Below, piece after piece: positions 1 through 7,189 of a DNA stretch of 64,000 bases; position 1 is the first letter of the stretch; each line of letters begins with the position of its first letter. Source of the stretch: DAIMFL01 sp964372215 (GTDB taxonomy: Bacteria > Pseudomonadota > Alphaproteobacteria > Dongiales > Dongiaceae); assembly GCA_964372215.1 (NCBI GenBank), contig CAYJQC010000008.1, positions 1 to 64,000 of the forward strand. The letters run 5' to 3'. The notes below the pieces were generated by a model. The model saw only the letters and a list, made by a program, of their open reading frames with translations, ran no database searches and was not told where the DNA came from. The position numbers were made by a program, and so were the translations under genes.

Positions 1-375
1 CCGGACATCCCGGCCGCTTCAGTGAGGGATTTTCTCTCCGGCGCTTACAAACAGGATCGCGATGGCGCGATCCCGCTGCTCGAGGCGTCGCGAAGGTCCT
101 TCCCTTTCGTCGAGATCGCCTTCGCCGACAGCGCCTATGCCGCCCAGCGGGTCAAGGACGCCACCTGCATCACCATCGAGGTCGTCAAGAAGATCGCCGA
201 CCAGGTCGGCTTCCAGGTCTTGCCGCGCCGCTGGGTGGTCGAGCGCTTCTTCGCCTGGATCAACCGCAACCGAAGGCTGGCCAAGGACTTCGAGGCCACC
301 GTCGCCTCAGCCGAAGCCTTCCTCTACGCCGCCTCCGTCATGCTGCTCACGCGACGCCTGGCACGCTCACCATGA
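1..375 (+). pseudogene. IS5-family transposase, C-terminal remnant
   Basis: The reading frame is open from the left edge of the window to a stop at 373-375. The translation contains the second catalytic Asp region (FADSAY) and the C-terminal Glu region (RWVVERFFAWINRNRRLAKDFE) typical of IS5/IS427-group DDE transposases. The first segment, before QDRDGA, does not resemble a transposase, and no full N-terminal domain is visible, so this looks like a truncated copy. A GTG at 22 could open a 117-residue ORF, but that is unlikely to be a native start. The neighbouring genes are small stress-type membrane proteins, so the element probably inserted or decayed at the edge of that group. Confidence 0.8.
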
Positions 376-404
376 GTTTCGAGTCGGACTCTAAGGAGAG
401 TTCC

Positions 405-544
405 TTGCACCTGCTGGTCATCCAGTCCGTGTCTCGATCAGCGCCGGGCTACTGATTTTCATCAGGCCCGAGCTGCTGAACTACATCGTGGCTGTCTACC
501 TCATTCTCGCCGGCTCGGCTGGGTTGGCGGTCGCCCTGATGTGA
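405..544 (+). pseudogene. DUF3096 small membrane protein, frameshifted
   Basis: A Shine-Dalgarno-like AAGGAGAG at 394-400 precedes a TTG at 405. The first codons read LHLLVIQSVS. A one-base frame change near 430-440 is then needed to continue into ISAGLLIFIRPELLNYIVAV and on to a stop at 542-544. The combined product matches the DUF3096 pattern (hydrophobic segment, PxLLNYIVAxYLI core) and closely resembles the intact copy at 1842-1982 on the other strand. As written, the TTG frame ends at 453-455 after 16 codons. It is either a pseudogene or a sequencing indel. DUF3096 proteins have no known biochemical role and often accompany other stress membrane proteins, as here. Confidence 0.7.
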
Positions 545-819
545 GTCCCGGTCGGTCCGAGATTAGGCCGCCGTGACAATCGGCAGGACGGGCGCCTTTT
601 TTTTGGGCGAGAGGTCTGGCGATGTTCATCGGCCGCGATATCGCCGGCCCACAGCCAGCGGAACCGGCGTCACTGAGTTCGGCCCTCCGACACCGGGCGC
701 TTGTGCCCGGCGTGGCCCGGACGGCACTCGGATTGCGGCTTTGCCCAAGCCGTCCCTGCAGAAGCCGCCGGATAGCAGAGCGCGAGGCCGAGAAGGGGAG
801 CGGGGCAGCGCCCATGCAC
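545..819. other. Intergenic, nothing recognised
   Basis: This stretch lies between the DUF3096 remnant and the end of the DUF1003 gene. Short open frames exist on both strands, but none shows a recognisable family, a ribosome binding site or a convincing composition. A short T-run follows GGCGCC around 592-603 and could act as a weak terminator, but no strong stem is visible. Confidence 0.4.
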
Positions 820-1392
820 TCAGTCGTCCTGTTCGGACCTCGGTTCTCGCGATTCCATGAGCCGCTTGAGGAGCAAGATCTGTTCTTCCTGTTTTTCGAT
901 CACGTTGGTGAGCTGCCGCAGCCTCAACTCATCCATCTTTTCGTGCAGCCTCATGATGTCGAGCTCTGCCTTCAGATTGACTTCGTAGTCGTGGTTTGCC
1001 GCAAGCCGATCCTTCGCACTCTGCCGGTTTTGCGCCATCATGATGATGGGCGCCTGGATCGCGGCGATCATCGAGAGGATCAGGTTCAGGAAGATGTACG
1101 GGTAAGGATCGAAGACATCTTGCCAATTCGAAAGAATGACCGAGTTGAGCAAGATCCAAACGGCGAGTACGCCGCCAAACAGGATGATGAAGGTCCATGA
1201 GCCGCCAAACGCCGAGATGCGGTCTGAGAGCCGCTGTCCGAATGTCAGCTTCTCCTCAAACACGCGGTTGAGATTCTGGGTGATGTGAACGCGTTTGGCG
1301 ATTCGCGAGATCACACGGCGTTCGCGCTCAGGCAGCTCGTCGAACCCCGTTTGCAGGAGGCGCTCGGCAAGGTCTCGCACTTTCTGATCCAT
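820..1392 (-). CDS. DUF1003 family membrane protein
   Basis: The product is a 190-residue protein of the DUF1003 family, inner-membrane proteins of unknown biochemical function. A soluble N-terminal segment (residues 1-60) is followed by two hydrophobic helices at about 65-87 and 100-120, the second containing the family-typical LILSMIAAIQAPIIMM stretch. A charged coiled-coil tail (about 140-182) is probably cytoplasmic. I chose the ATG at 1392 because GGGGAAGGG lies just upstream; an in-frame start at 1449 would add a poorly conserved 19-residue extension. The gene is monocistronic. It sits with HdeD and DUF3096 genes, a set commonly seen together and thought to serve envelope or acid stress; that role is inferred. 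Confidence 0.85.
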   Translation of the reverse strand: MDQKVRDLAERLLQTGFDELPERERRVISRIAKRVHITQNLNRVFEEKLTFGQRLSDRISAFGGSWTFIILFGGVLAVWILLNSVILSNWQDVFDPYPYIFLNLILSMIAAIQAPIIMMAQNRQSAKDRLAANHDYEVNLKAELDIMRLHEKMDELRLRQLTNVIEKQEEQILLLKRLMESREPRSEQDD

Positions 1393-1841
1393 CGACCCTT
1401 CCCCATATTTTCGTGGCACGAGGCTGCGTGTTCGGGGACATTTTTCCACAATGTCTGGGCAAGGTCAGCATGGCTTGTGCCAAGCCGCGCGAAGGCCGAC
1501 ATCCCGTCCTTCGGCCCGGGAGGAGATGCTTCAACGGCAAAGCGTGCGCCGGCCTTTCGGTCGGAGGCAGGAGGCGGCAATCGTGGCGCAAGCGCGCCGT
1601 ACCGTGCGCCGCGAATGTTGGGCGCAAGGTTGTTTCATTCTGCGGAGCGCCGGCGCGGATGATTATTGTGCTTGCTGGATCGAACCGAGCGCCATCATGC
1701 CACATGGCTGGGCCGGGTGGCTGTGGTCGCCCGTCGCCTTTGCCGCCCATCAGCCAGACGAGACGTCGCCCACGCGTCTCAGTTCCACGGCGCGTGTCCG
1801 TGATACGCCCGTAGCCGATACACCCGTAGCTAAGGGATACG
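1393..1841. other. Non-coding gap with a short imperfect tandem repeat
   Basis: No credible gene is visible in about 450 bases. At 1802-1832 the sequence repeats GATACGCCCGTAGCC and GATACACCCGTAGCT, two 15-base copies differing at two positions and separated by no spacer. A third partial GGATACGTC follows. The function is unknown. The promoter of the DUF1003 gene should lie at the left end of this gap on the minus strand. Confidence 0.4.
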
Positions 1842-1982
1842 TCACGACAAAGCGATCGCCAGCCCTGTTGCGCCCGCCAAGATGAGGTAGATGGCGACGA
1901 TGTAGTTCAGCAATGCCGGCTTGACAAAGATGAGAAGCCCGGCAGCGATCGAGATGATGGATTGAACGACGAGCAGGTTCAT
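1842..1982 (-). CDS. DUF3096 small membrane protein
   Basis: A 46-residue single-pass hydrophobic protein, encoded from the ATG at 1982 to a TGA at 1844-1842. It begins MNLLVVQSIISIAAGLLIF and carries the DUF3096 signature around PALLNYIVAIYLILAG. Two hydrophobic stretches, about residues 9-21 and 27-38, are separated by a Lys-Pro turn. A GGGGGC upstream is the only ribosome-binding-like sequence. The gene lies 46 bases downstream of hdeD on the same strand and is probably co-transcribed with it. The frameshifted plus-strand copy at 405-544 is its paralogue. The family has no assigned biochemical role. Confidence 0.75.
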   Translation of the reverse strand: MNLLVVQSIISIAAGLLIFVKPALLNYIVAIYLILAGATGLAIALS

Positions 1983-2028
1983 GAAGCCCCCTTCGGCGAA
2001 ATACCGCCTCAATTCGAGCAGAAGCCGA

Positions 2029-2613
2029 TCAATCGTGTCCGATCAATCGGGCCGCAATCGCCGTCATGGCCAGAGAGAGACCGAACATGATCATGTTGAT
2101 GCCGACGAGAAGGCCGACTGCCCAGTCGGCTGTCGTGGGCCAACCCTGCCAGATGAGATAGGCCAGCACAAAATCGACCAGGCCGCTGAACAGCGTCCAG
2201 CCCCAATTGCGGAGATGATGGCGGAAGTCGATCGCGATCAGAATGGCGGCGATACCCTCCGCCAGGAACACCACCATGAGCACCATCGTGAGCGTCAACA
2301 CGCCCGCGAGCGGCTGGGTGACCAGGATCAATCCGAGCGCGAGCGCAAGAACGGCGGTCAGGAGTGACCACCAGAAGCCCGGCGCTTGCCGCGCCTTGAG
2401 AACCACGAGCGTCCGGAACAGGCCGCCGACAAAGAACAGCCAGCCAATCACGATCTCGATCGTCAGACTCGCGATCTGCGGCAGAGCGACGGCAATCAAG
2501 CCGAGCGTCATCATGGCCACGCCCTGGACCAGGAAGAATTTCCAGTGGGCATGGAGCGCTGCCGCGACGACACCGCGCAGCCGCTCGACGCTTTCAGAGC
2601 CTGGCTCGGTCAC
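2029..2613 (-). CDS. HdeD family acid-resistance membrane protein (DUF308)
   Basis: A 194-residue integral membrane protein with about six hydrophobic segments and the internal duplication typical of HdeD/DUF308 proteins (for example LIAVALPQIASLTIEIVIGW and FLAEGIAAILIAIDF). HdeD supports high-density acid resistance in Escherichia coli, but most relatives are uncharacterised. The GTG at 2613 has a GAGG about eight bases upstream. The DUF3096 gene follows on the same strand. A role in envelope or pH stress is inferred from the family and neighbours. Confidence 0.85.
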   Translation of the reverse strand: MTEPGSESVERLRGVVAAALHAHWKFFLVQGVAMMTLGLIAVALPQIASLTIEIVIGWLFFVGGLFRTLVVLKARQAPGFWWSLLTAVLALALGLILVTQPLAGVLTLTMVLMVVFLAEGIAAILIAIDFRHHLRNWGWTLFSGLVDFVLAYLIWQGWPTTADWAVGLLVGINMIMFGLSLAMTAIAARLIGHD

Positions 2614-2886
2614 TGGCAGGACCTCACTTCTGCATCACGCGAGAAACACGGCGGCCCCCCCCTGGAAGCACGGAGCGTTTGCAACCGCACATGTTGCCGT
2701 GCCGCTCAGAGGTAATACCCAGCTGGCCCGAGACGGGCAGCATGCTGGATATGGGTGTTGCGCACAATTCCACAAGTCATCGGATCGGGCAATCGGGTCC
2801 GTCCAAGACCGTTCGCCCGGTTCACCGCTGCCTCTTGGATGAGGCGGGCAAACCGGGCGACTGGAGGTGTCGAGCTTAAAGCCCGA

Positions 2887-3441
2887 TCAGGCCGCCGCCG
2901 CGACCTGGGTCGTGGCCAGCGCGTCTTCGCCGTCGAGGGTCGCGGCGATGGCATGCACTACCGCGCCGATCCTGACCGCGGTCTGGATCGCCTCGGCGGT
3001 CAGGCCGCCCTTGCGCACCTCGTGCTCGTGGCTGTCGATGCAGGCGCCACAGCCGTTGATCGCCGACACCACCAGCGACCACAGCTCGAAATCGACCTCG
3101 TCGACGCCGGGCCGGGCGATGACGTTCATCCGCAGCTTTGCCGGCATCTTGCGGTAGTCGGGCGACGAGGTCAGATGGGTGAAGCGGTAGTAGATGTTGT
3201 TCATCGCCATGATCGCGGCCGCGGCCTTGGCGGCGCCGAGCGCCTCGGCGTCGAGCTGCGGGCCGAACTCGGCCACGATCGCCGCGGTGACCTCGGCATT
3301 GCGCGCGGCGAGGGCGGCGGCGACGAAGGCGCCGGCGCGCTGCTGCGGACTGAGCGCCGGCTCGGCCGCCAGGCTCGAAAGATTGAGCTTCAGGTCCTTG
3401 GCGTAGTCGGGCAGCCGGTTCTTCAGGGAGTCGATCGACAT
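2887..3441 (-). CDS. ahpD: Alkylhydroperoxidase AhpD
   Basis: A 184-residue AhpD-type protein of the carboxymuconolactone decarboxylase superfamily. The catalytic motif is complete: Cys131-Gly-Ala-Cys134 with His138 (CGACIDSHEHEV), preceded by Glu119 in FELW. In Mycobacterium tuberculosis AhpD, these residues reduce oxidised AhpC using lipoamide-linked electrons. The ATG at 3441 follows an AGGAGA six bases upstream; an upstream in-frame start at 3462 is less likely. The gene lies 117 bases downstream of ahpC on the same strand, forming an ahpC-ahpD operon divergent from oxyR. Confidence 0.93.
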   Translation of the reverse strand: MSIDSLKNRLPDYAKDLKLNLSSLAAEPALSPQQRAGAFVAAALAARNAEVTAAIVAEFGPQLDAEALGAAKAAAAIMAMNNIYYRFTHLTSSPDYRKMPAKLRMNVIARPGVDEVDFELWSLVVSAINGCGACIDSHEHEVRKGGLTAEAIQTAVRIGAVVHAIAATLDGEDALATTQVAAAA

Positions 3442-3558
3442 GGGGGTCTCCTCGTTGGGCATCTGCGGCAGGCGGCGGGCCGGCAGGGCGGCGTCCGGCC
3501 CCAGACGCCGCCGAGGCGGGCAGCCCAGGCGGCGCCCGGTCCGGACCCTTGCATCAGT

Positions 3559-4098
3559 TCAGGCGGCCTCGAGCACCGCGTCGCCCTTCTGCCAGTTGCA
3601 CGGGCACAACTCGTCGGTCTGCAACGCGTCGAGCACGCGCAACACCTCCTGCGGGTTGCGGCCGACCGAGAGGTCGTTGACCGAGACGAAGCGCACGATC
3701 CCCTCGGGATCGACGATGAAGGTGGCGCGCAGGCACACGCCTTCCGCCTCGTCGAGGATGCCGAGGGCCGCCGACAGCTCGCGCTTGATGTCCGAGAGCA
3801 TGGCGAACGGCAGCTCGCGCAGGTCGGCGTGGTCGCGCCGCCAGGCGAGGTGGACGAACTCGCTGTCGGTGGAGACGCCATAGACCACGGCGTCGCGGTC
3901 GACGAACTCGCCGTTCAGCTTGCCGAACGCCGCGATTTCGGTCGGGCAGACGAAGGTGAAATCCTTGGGCCAGAAGAAGACGATCTTCCACTTGCCGGGA
4001 TTGCCGTCCTGGGTGATCTGGGCGAAGTCCTGGGCCGGGTCGGCGGAGACGACGGCCTTGAGGTCGAAGTTCGGGAAGCGGTTGCCCACGGTAAGCAT
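3559..4098 (-). CDS. ahpC: Peroxiredoxin AhpC
   Basis: A 179-residue 2-Cys peroxiredoxin reducing hydrogen peroxide, organic hydroperoxides and possibly peroxynitrite. The peroxidatic Cys51 lies in FTFVCPTE, with Thr48 and Arg124 context preserved. The C-terminus carries Cys165 and Cys167 in ELCPCNW. This three-cysteine arrangement is the mycobacterial AhpC type that works with AhpD, whose gene follows. ATG 4098 is preferred because CAGGAG lies nine bases upstream; a TTG at 4107 would overlap the spacing. The gene is transcribed away from oxyR, whose product is the expected activator. Confidence 0.93.
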   Translation of the reverse strand: MLTVGNRFPNFDLKAVVSADPAQDFAQITQDGNPGKWKIVFFWPKDFTFVCPTEIAAFGKLNGEFVDRDAVVYGVSTDSEFVHLAWRRDHADLRELPFAMLSDIKRELSAALGILDEAEGVCLRATFIVDPEGIVRFVSVNDLSVGRNPQEVLRVLDALQTDELCPCNWQKGDAVLEAA

Positions 4099-4218
4099 CA
4101 GATGCAACTCCTGTCTGGTGGGTGGAAGGGCGATGTCTCGCGGTGTCTGCCGAATAGATGGGGGGCTGGAGTAAATCGATCAAATGGATTAAAAGAGTGA
4201 TAGTGAGCGGATAATACG
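4099..4218. promoter_or_regulatory. Divergent ahpC/oxyR intergenic control region
   Basis: This 120-base spacer separates the starts of ahpC and oxyR. It has an AT-rich patch (AAATCGATCAAATGGATTAA, about 4173-4192) followed by GAGTGATAGTGAGC, which could hold an OxyR site. No clean copy of the ATAG-n7-CTAT motif is obvious. OxyR usually binds such spacers to activate ahpC and repress itself. Confidence 0.4.
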
Positions 4219-5145
4219 ATGATCAACCTGCCCACCCTGCGTCAGCTCCGCCACCTCGTGGCGCTCGCCCGGCATGGCCATTTCGGCCGTGCGGCCCAGG
4301 CCTGCCATGTCACCCAGTCGACCCTGAGCGCCAGCATCAAGGAGCTCGAGGAGGTGCTGCAGGCGACGCTGGTCGACCGCACCCGGCGCCGCGTGGTGGT
4401 GACGCCGCTCGGCCAGGCGATCGTCGCGCGGGCCGAGGACGTGCTGCGGCGGGCCGAGGACCTGGTCGAGGCGGCGCGGGTGAGCCGGGACCCGCTCACC
4501 GGGCCGCTCAATCTCGGCGTGATCCCGACCATCGGCCCGTTCCTGCTGCCGCGCTGCCTGCCGGGGCTCCGGCGGCGCTACCCCAAGCTCAAGCTCTATC
4601 TGACCGAGGACCTGACCGAGCGGCTGCTCGAGCAGCTGCGCCGGGGCGAGCTCGATCTGGCCCTGATCGCGCTGCCCTACGAGCATGCCGATGTCGAGAC
4701 GGTGGACCTGTTCGACGATCCCTTCAGCCTGGTGGTGCCGAAGGACCATCCCTGGGCGGCGCTGAAGCGGGTCGGTGACGACAAGCTGGCCGGGGCCAGC
4801 CTGCTGTTGCTGCGCGACGGCCATTGCCTGCGGGAGCACGCGCTCGCTGCCTGCCGGCTGGCCGGCCGCGGCCAGATCGACGCCTTCGGCGCCACCAGCC
4901 TCTACACCCTGGTGCAGATGGTCGAGAACGGCCTCGGCGTCACCCTGCTGCCGCAGCTCGCGATCGATGCCGGGATCCTGCGCGGCACCAAGCTCGTCGT
5001 GCTGCCGATGACCGGCGATGCGCCGTCGCGGCGGGTCGCGCTGGTTTGGCGCCGCGGCACGGCACGGCGCGGCGAGTTCGAGCTGCTGGCCGAGGCGCTG
5101 TGCGCGATCCTGGATCCGGACGGCGGCGCGGCGCGCAAACGATAG
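4219..5145 (+). CDS. oxyR: OxyR-type LysR hydrogen-peroxide sensor
   Basis: A 308-residue LysR-family regulator. Its N-terminal winged helix-turn-helix (about residues 5-62) includes AAQACHVTQSTLSASIKELE. The C-terminal effector domain retains the OxyR redox pair, Cys203 and Cys212, in RDGHCLREHALAAC; these align with Cys199 and Cys208 of E. coli OxyR. Oxidation to a disulfide would switch on peroxide-defence genes. It is divergent from ahpC-ahpD, a classical target. The stop lies 13 bases before the GTG of the next gene, so some read-through into the valine-pathway genes is possible. Confidence 0.92.
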   Translation: MINLPTLRQLRHLVALARHGHFGRAAQACHVTQSTLSASIKELEEVLQATLVDRTRRRVVVTPLGQAIVARAEDVLRRAEDLVEAARVSRDPLTGPLNLGVIPTIGPFLLPRCLPGLRRRYPKLKLYLTEDLTERLLEQLRRGELDLALIALPYEHADVETVDLFDDPFSLVVPKDHPWAALKRVGDDKLAGASLLLLRDGHCLREHALAACRLAGRGQIDAFGATSLYTLVQMVENGLGVTLLPQLAIDAGILRGTKLVVLPMTGDAPSRRVALVWRRGTARRGEFELLAEALCAILDPDGGAARKR

Positions 5146-5158
5146 ACTGGAGGCCGGA

Positions 5159-6205
5159 GTGACCGAAGACGTGATCTTTGCGCGGGCCGGGACGATCGGC
5201 CGCATCACCTTGAACCGCCCTTCGGCGCTCAATGCCCTGACCCACGGCATGTGCCGGGCGATCCATGCCGGCCTGATCGAGTGGGCCGCCGACGGCGGGG
5301 TCGGGATCGTCGTCATCGACGGCGCCGGCGAGCGTGCTTTTTGCGCCGGCGGCGACGTCCGGGCGCTGTATCGCGCCTGGCAGGATGGCGACGAGGCGGC
5401 GCGGACGGACTTCTATCGCGACGAATACCGGCTCAACGCCTTCATCAAGCGCTATCCCAAGCCCTATGTCGCGCTGATCGACGGCATCGTCATGGGCGGC
5501 GGGGTCGGGGTCTCGATCCACGGCTCTCATCGGGTGGCGAGCGAACGCACTGTCTTCGCCATGCCGGAGACCGGCATCGGGCTGTTCCCGGATGTCGGCG
5601 GCACGTTCTTCCTGCCGCGTCTGCCTGGACAACTCGGCGTCTTTCTGGGCCTGACTGGACATCGTCTGACAGGCCCGGACTGCCGCCGGGTCGGGCTGGC
5701 CGAGGCGCTGGTGCCGTCGGCGCGCCATGCCGAACTCGTGGAAGCGCTCGATGGCATCGCCGACCGGGCCGAAATCGCTGCAATACTCGAACGCTTCGGC
5801 GAGCCGCCTGGTCCGGCGCCAATCGCGGCGCTGCAGGCCGAGATCGACGCGCTGTTTTCCGGCGACAGGGTCGAGGCGGTTCTCTCGGCGCTCGAGGCGA
5901 GCGGCACGGAGTTCGCGCGCGATACCCTGGCCGCGCTGGGCCGGAAATGCCCGAACAGCCTGAAGGTCACCTTGCGTCAGCTGCGTGAAGGCGCCGGCCT
6001 CGATTTCGAGGACTGCATGCGTCTCGAATACCGGCTGGCCACCCGCTTCATGCGGGGTCATGATTTCTTCGAGGGCGTGCGCGCCGTGGTGATCGACAAG
6101 GACAACCGGCCCGCGTGGTCCCCGGCGACGCTCGACGGGGTGACCGGCGACATGGTCGACGCCTATTTCGCGCCGTTGCCGGGCGGCGATCTGACATTCG
6201 GCTGA
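5159..6205 (+). CDS. 3-hydroxyisobutyryl-CoA hydrolase, enoyl-CoA hydratase/isomerase family
   Basis: A 348-residue crotonase-fold enzyme of the HIBYL-CoA hydrolase group, which releases 3-hydroxyisobutyrate from its CoA thioester in valine catabolism. The oxyanion-hole segment AFCAGGDVRALY (about residues 61-72), the MGGGVG loop and the ETGIGLFPDVGG motif are characteristic; the length also fits hydrolases rather than the roughly 260-residue hydratases. The GTG at 5159 has TGGAGG just upstream. The next gene encodes 3-hydroxyisobutyrate dehydrogenase, so the two catalyse consecutive steps. Confidence 0.87.
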   Translation: MTEDVIFARAGTIGRITLNRPSALNALTHGMCRAIHAGLIEWAADGGVGIVVIDGAGERAFCAGGDVRALYRAWQDGDEAARTDFYRDEYRLNAFIKRYPKPYVALIDGIVMGGGVGVSIHGSHRVASERTVFAMPETGIGLFPDVGGTFFLPRLPGQLGVFLGLTGHRLTGPDCRRVGLAEALVPSARHAELVEALDGIADRAEIAAILERFGEPPGPAPIAALQAEIDALFSGDRVEAVLSALEASGTEFARDTLAALGRKCPNSLKVTLRQLREGAGLDFEDCMRLEYRLATRFMRGHDFFEGVRAVVIDKDNRPAWSPATLDGVTGDMVDAYFAPLPGGDLTFG

Positions 6206-6225
6206 ATCGACGGGGAGGGCGGAGC

Positions 6226-7119
6226 ATGGCGAGGATCGGCTTCATCGGGCTCGGCAACATGGGCGGGCCGATGTTGCGGAACCTGATCAAGGCGGGGCAC
6301 CAGGCCACCGTCTTCGATTTGTCCCGGGCGGCGGTCGACGCCGCCATCGCGGCGGGGGCGATGGCCGCGACCGATATGACGGGCGTGCTGGACGGGACCG
6401 AGGCGGTGGTGACGGTGCTGCCGGCGGGACCCCATGTGCGTTCGGTCTATCTGGGCGCGGACGGCCTGCTGGCCCGGGCCGCGCCGGGCATCCTGTTCAT
6501 CGATTGCTCGACCATCGACGTCGCCTCGGCGCGCGCGGTGCACGCGGCGGCCGACGCCGCCGGGCAGCGCTTCGTCGACGCCCCGATGTCGGGCGGCGTC
6601 GCCGGCGCCGAGGGCGCGCGGCTGACCTTCATGGTCGGCGGCGGCGCCGCGGCGTTCGAAGGCGCCAAGCCATATCTGGCGGCGATGGGCAAGACCATGG
6701 TCCATGCCGGCGGCCCCGGCACCGGCCAGGCCGCCAAGATCTGCAACAACATGATCCTCGGCATCTCCATGATCGCGGTGAGCGAGGCCTTCGCGCTGGC
6801 CGACAAGCTCGGGCTCGAGCGCCAGAAACTGTTCGACGTCGCCTCCCAGGCGAGCGGCCAGTGCTGGTCGCTGACCTCGTATTGCCCGGTGCCGGGACCG
6901 GTGCCGGCGAGCCCGGCCAACCGTGACTACCGGCCGGGCTTCACCGCCGCGATGATGCTGAAGGACCTGCGCCTGGCCCAGGAGGCGGCGCTGGCCGCCG
7001 GGGTCGCGACGCCGCTCGGCGCCGAGGCCGCGGCGCTCTACGGCCTGTTCGCCGCCGCCGGCGAGTCCGAGACCGATTTCTCCGGCATCTTCAAGATGCT
7101 GGCGGGGAAGGGCGCATAG
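6226..7119 (+). CDS. mmsB: 3-hydroxyisobutyrate dehydrogenase
   Basis: A 297-residue beta-hydroxyacid dehydrogenase oxidising 3-hydroxyisobutyrate to methylmalonate semialdehyde with NAD+. The N-terminal Rossmann motif is GFIGLGNMGGPM (residues 4-15). The substrate motif DAPMSGGVAGAEGA and the catalytic-lysine motif GQAAKICNN are present. The ATG at 6226 has GGAGGGCGGAG just upstream. It lies 20 bases after the HIBYL-CoA hydrolase gene and completes two successive valine-degradation steps. Confidence 0.92.
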   Translation: MARIGFIGLGNMGGPMLRNLIKAGHQATVFDLSRAAVDAAIAAGAMAATDMTGVLDGTEAVVTVLPAGPHVRSVYLGADGLLARAAPGILFIDCSTIDVASARAVHAAADAAGQRFVDAPMSGGVAGAEGARLTFMVGGGAAAFEGAKPYLAAMGKTMVHAGGPGTGQAAKICNNMILGISMIAVSEAFALADKLGLERQKLFDVASQASGQCWSLTSYCPVPGPVPASPANRDYRPGFTAAMMLKDLRLAQEAALAAGVATPLGAEAAALYGLFAAAGESETDFSGIFKMLAGKGA

Positions 7120-7189
7120 GGAGTTTCGCTTGCCAGCGGGCGCGGTTCCTCTCTAGCGTCACAGCCGGGCAACTGCACGGGGGCACGGG

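Noticed and set aside
1451..1885. 144-codon plus-strand ORF in the gap near the DUF1003 gene
   Set aside because: Arg/Ser/Pro-rich, no family or ribosome binding site, overlaps the DUF3096 gene on the other strand.
2755..4200. 481-codon plus-strand open frame across ahpD-ahpC
   Set aside because: Antisense to two well-supported genes with full catalytic motifs.
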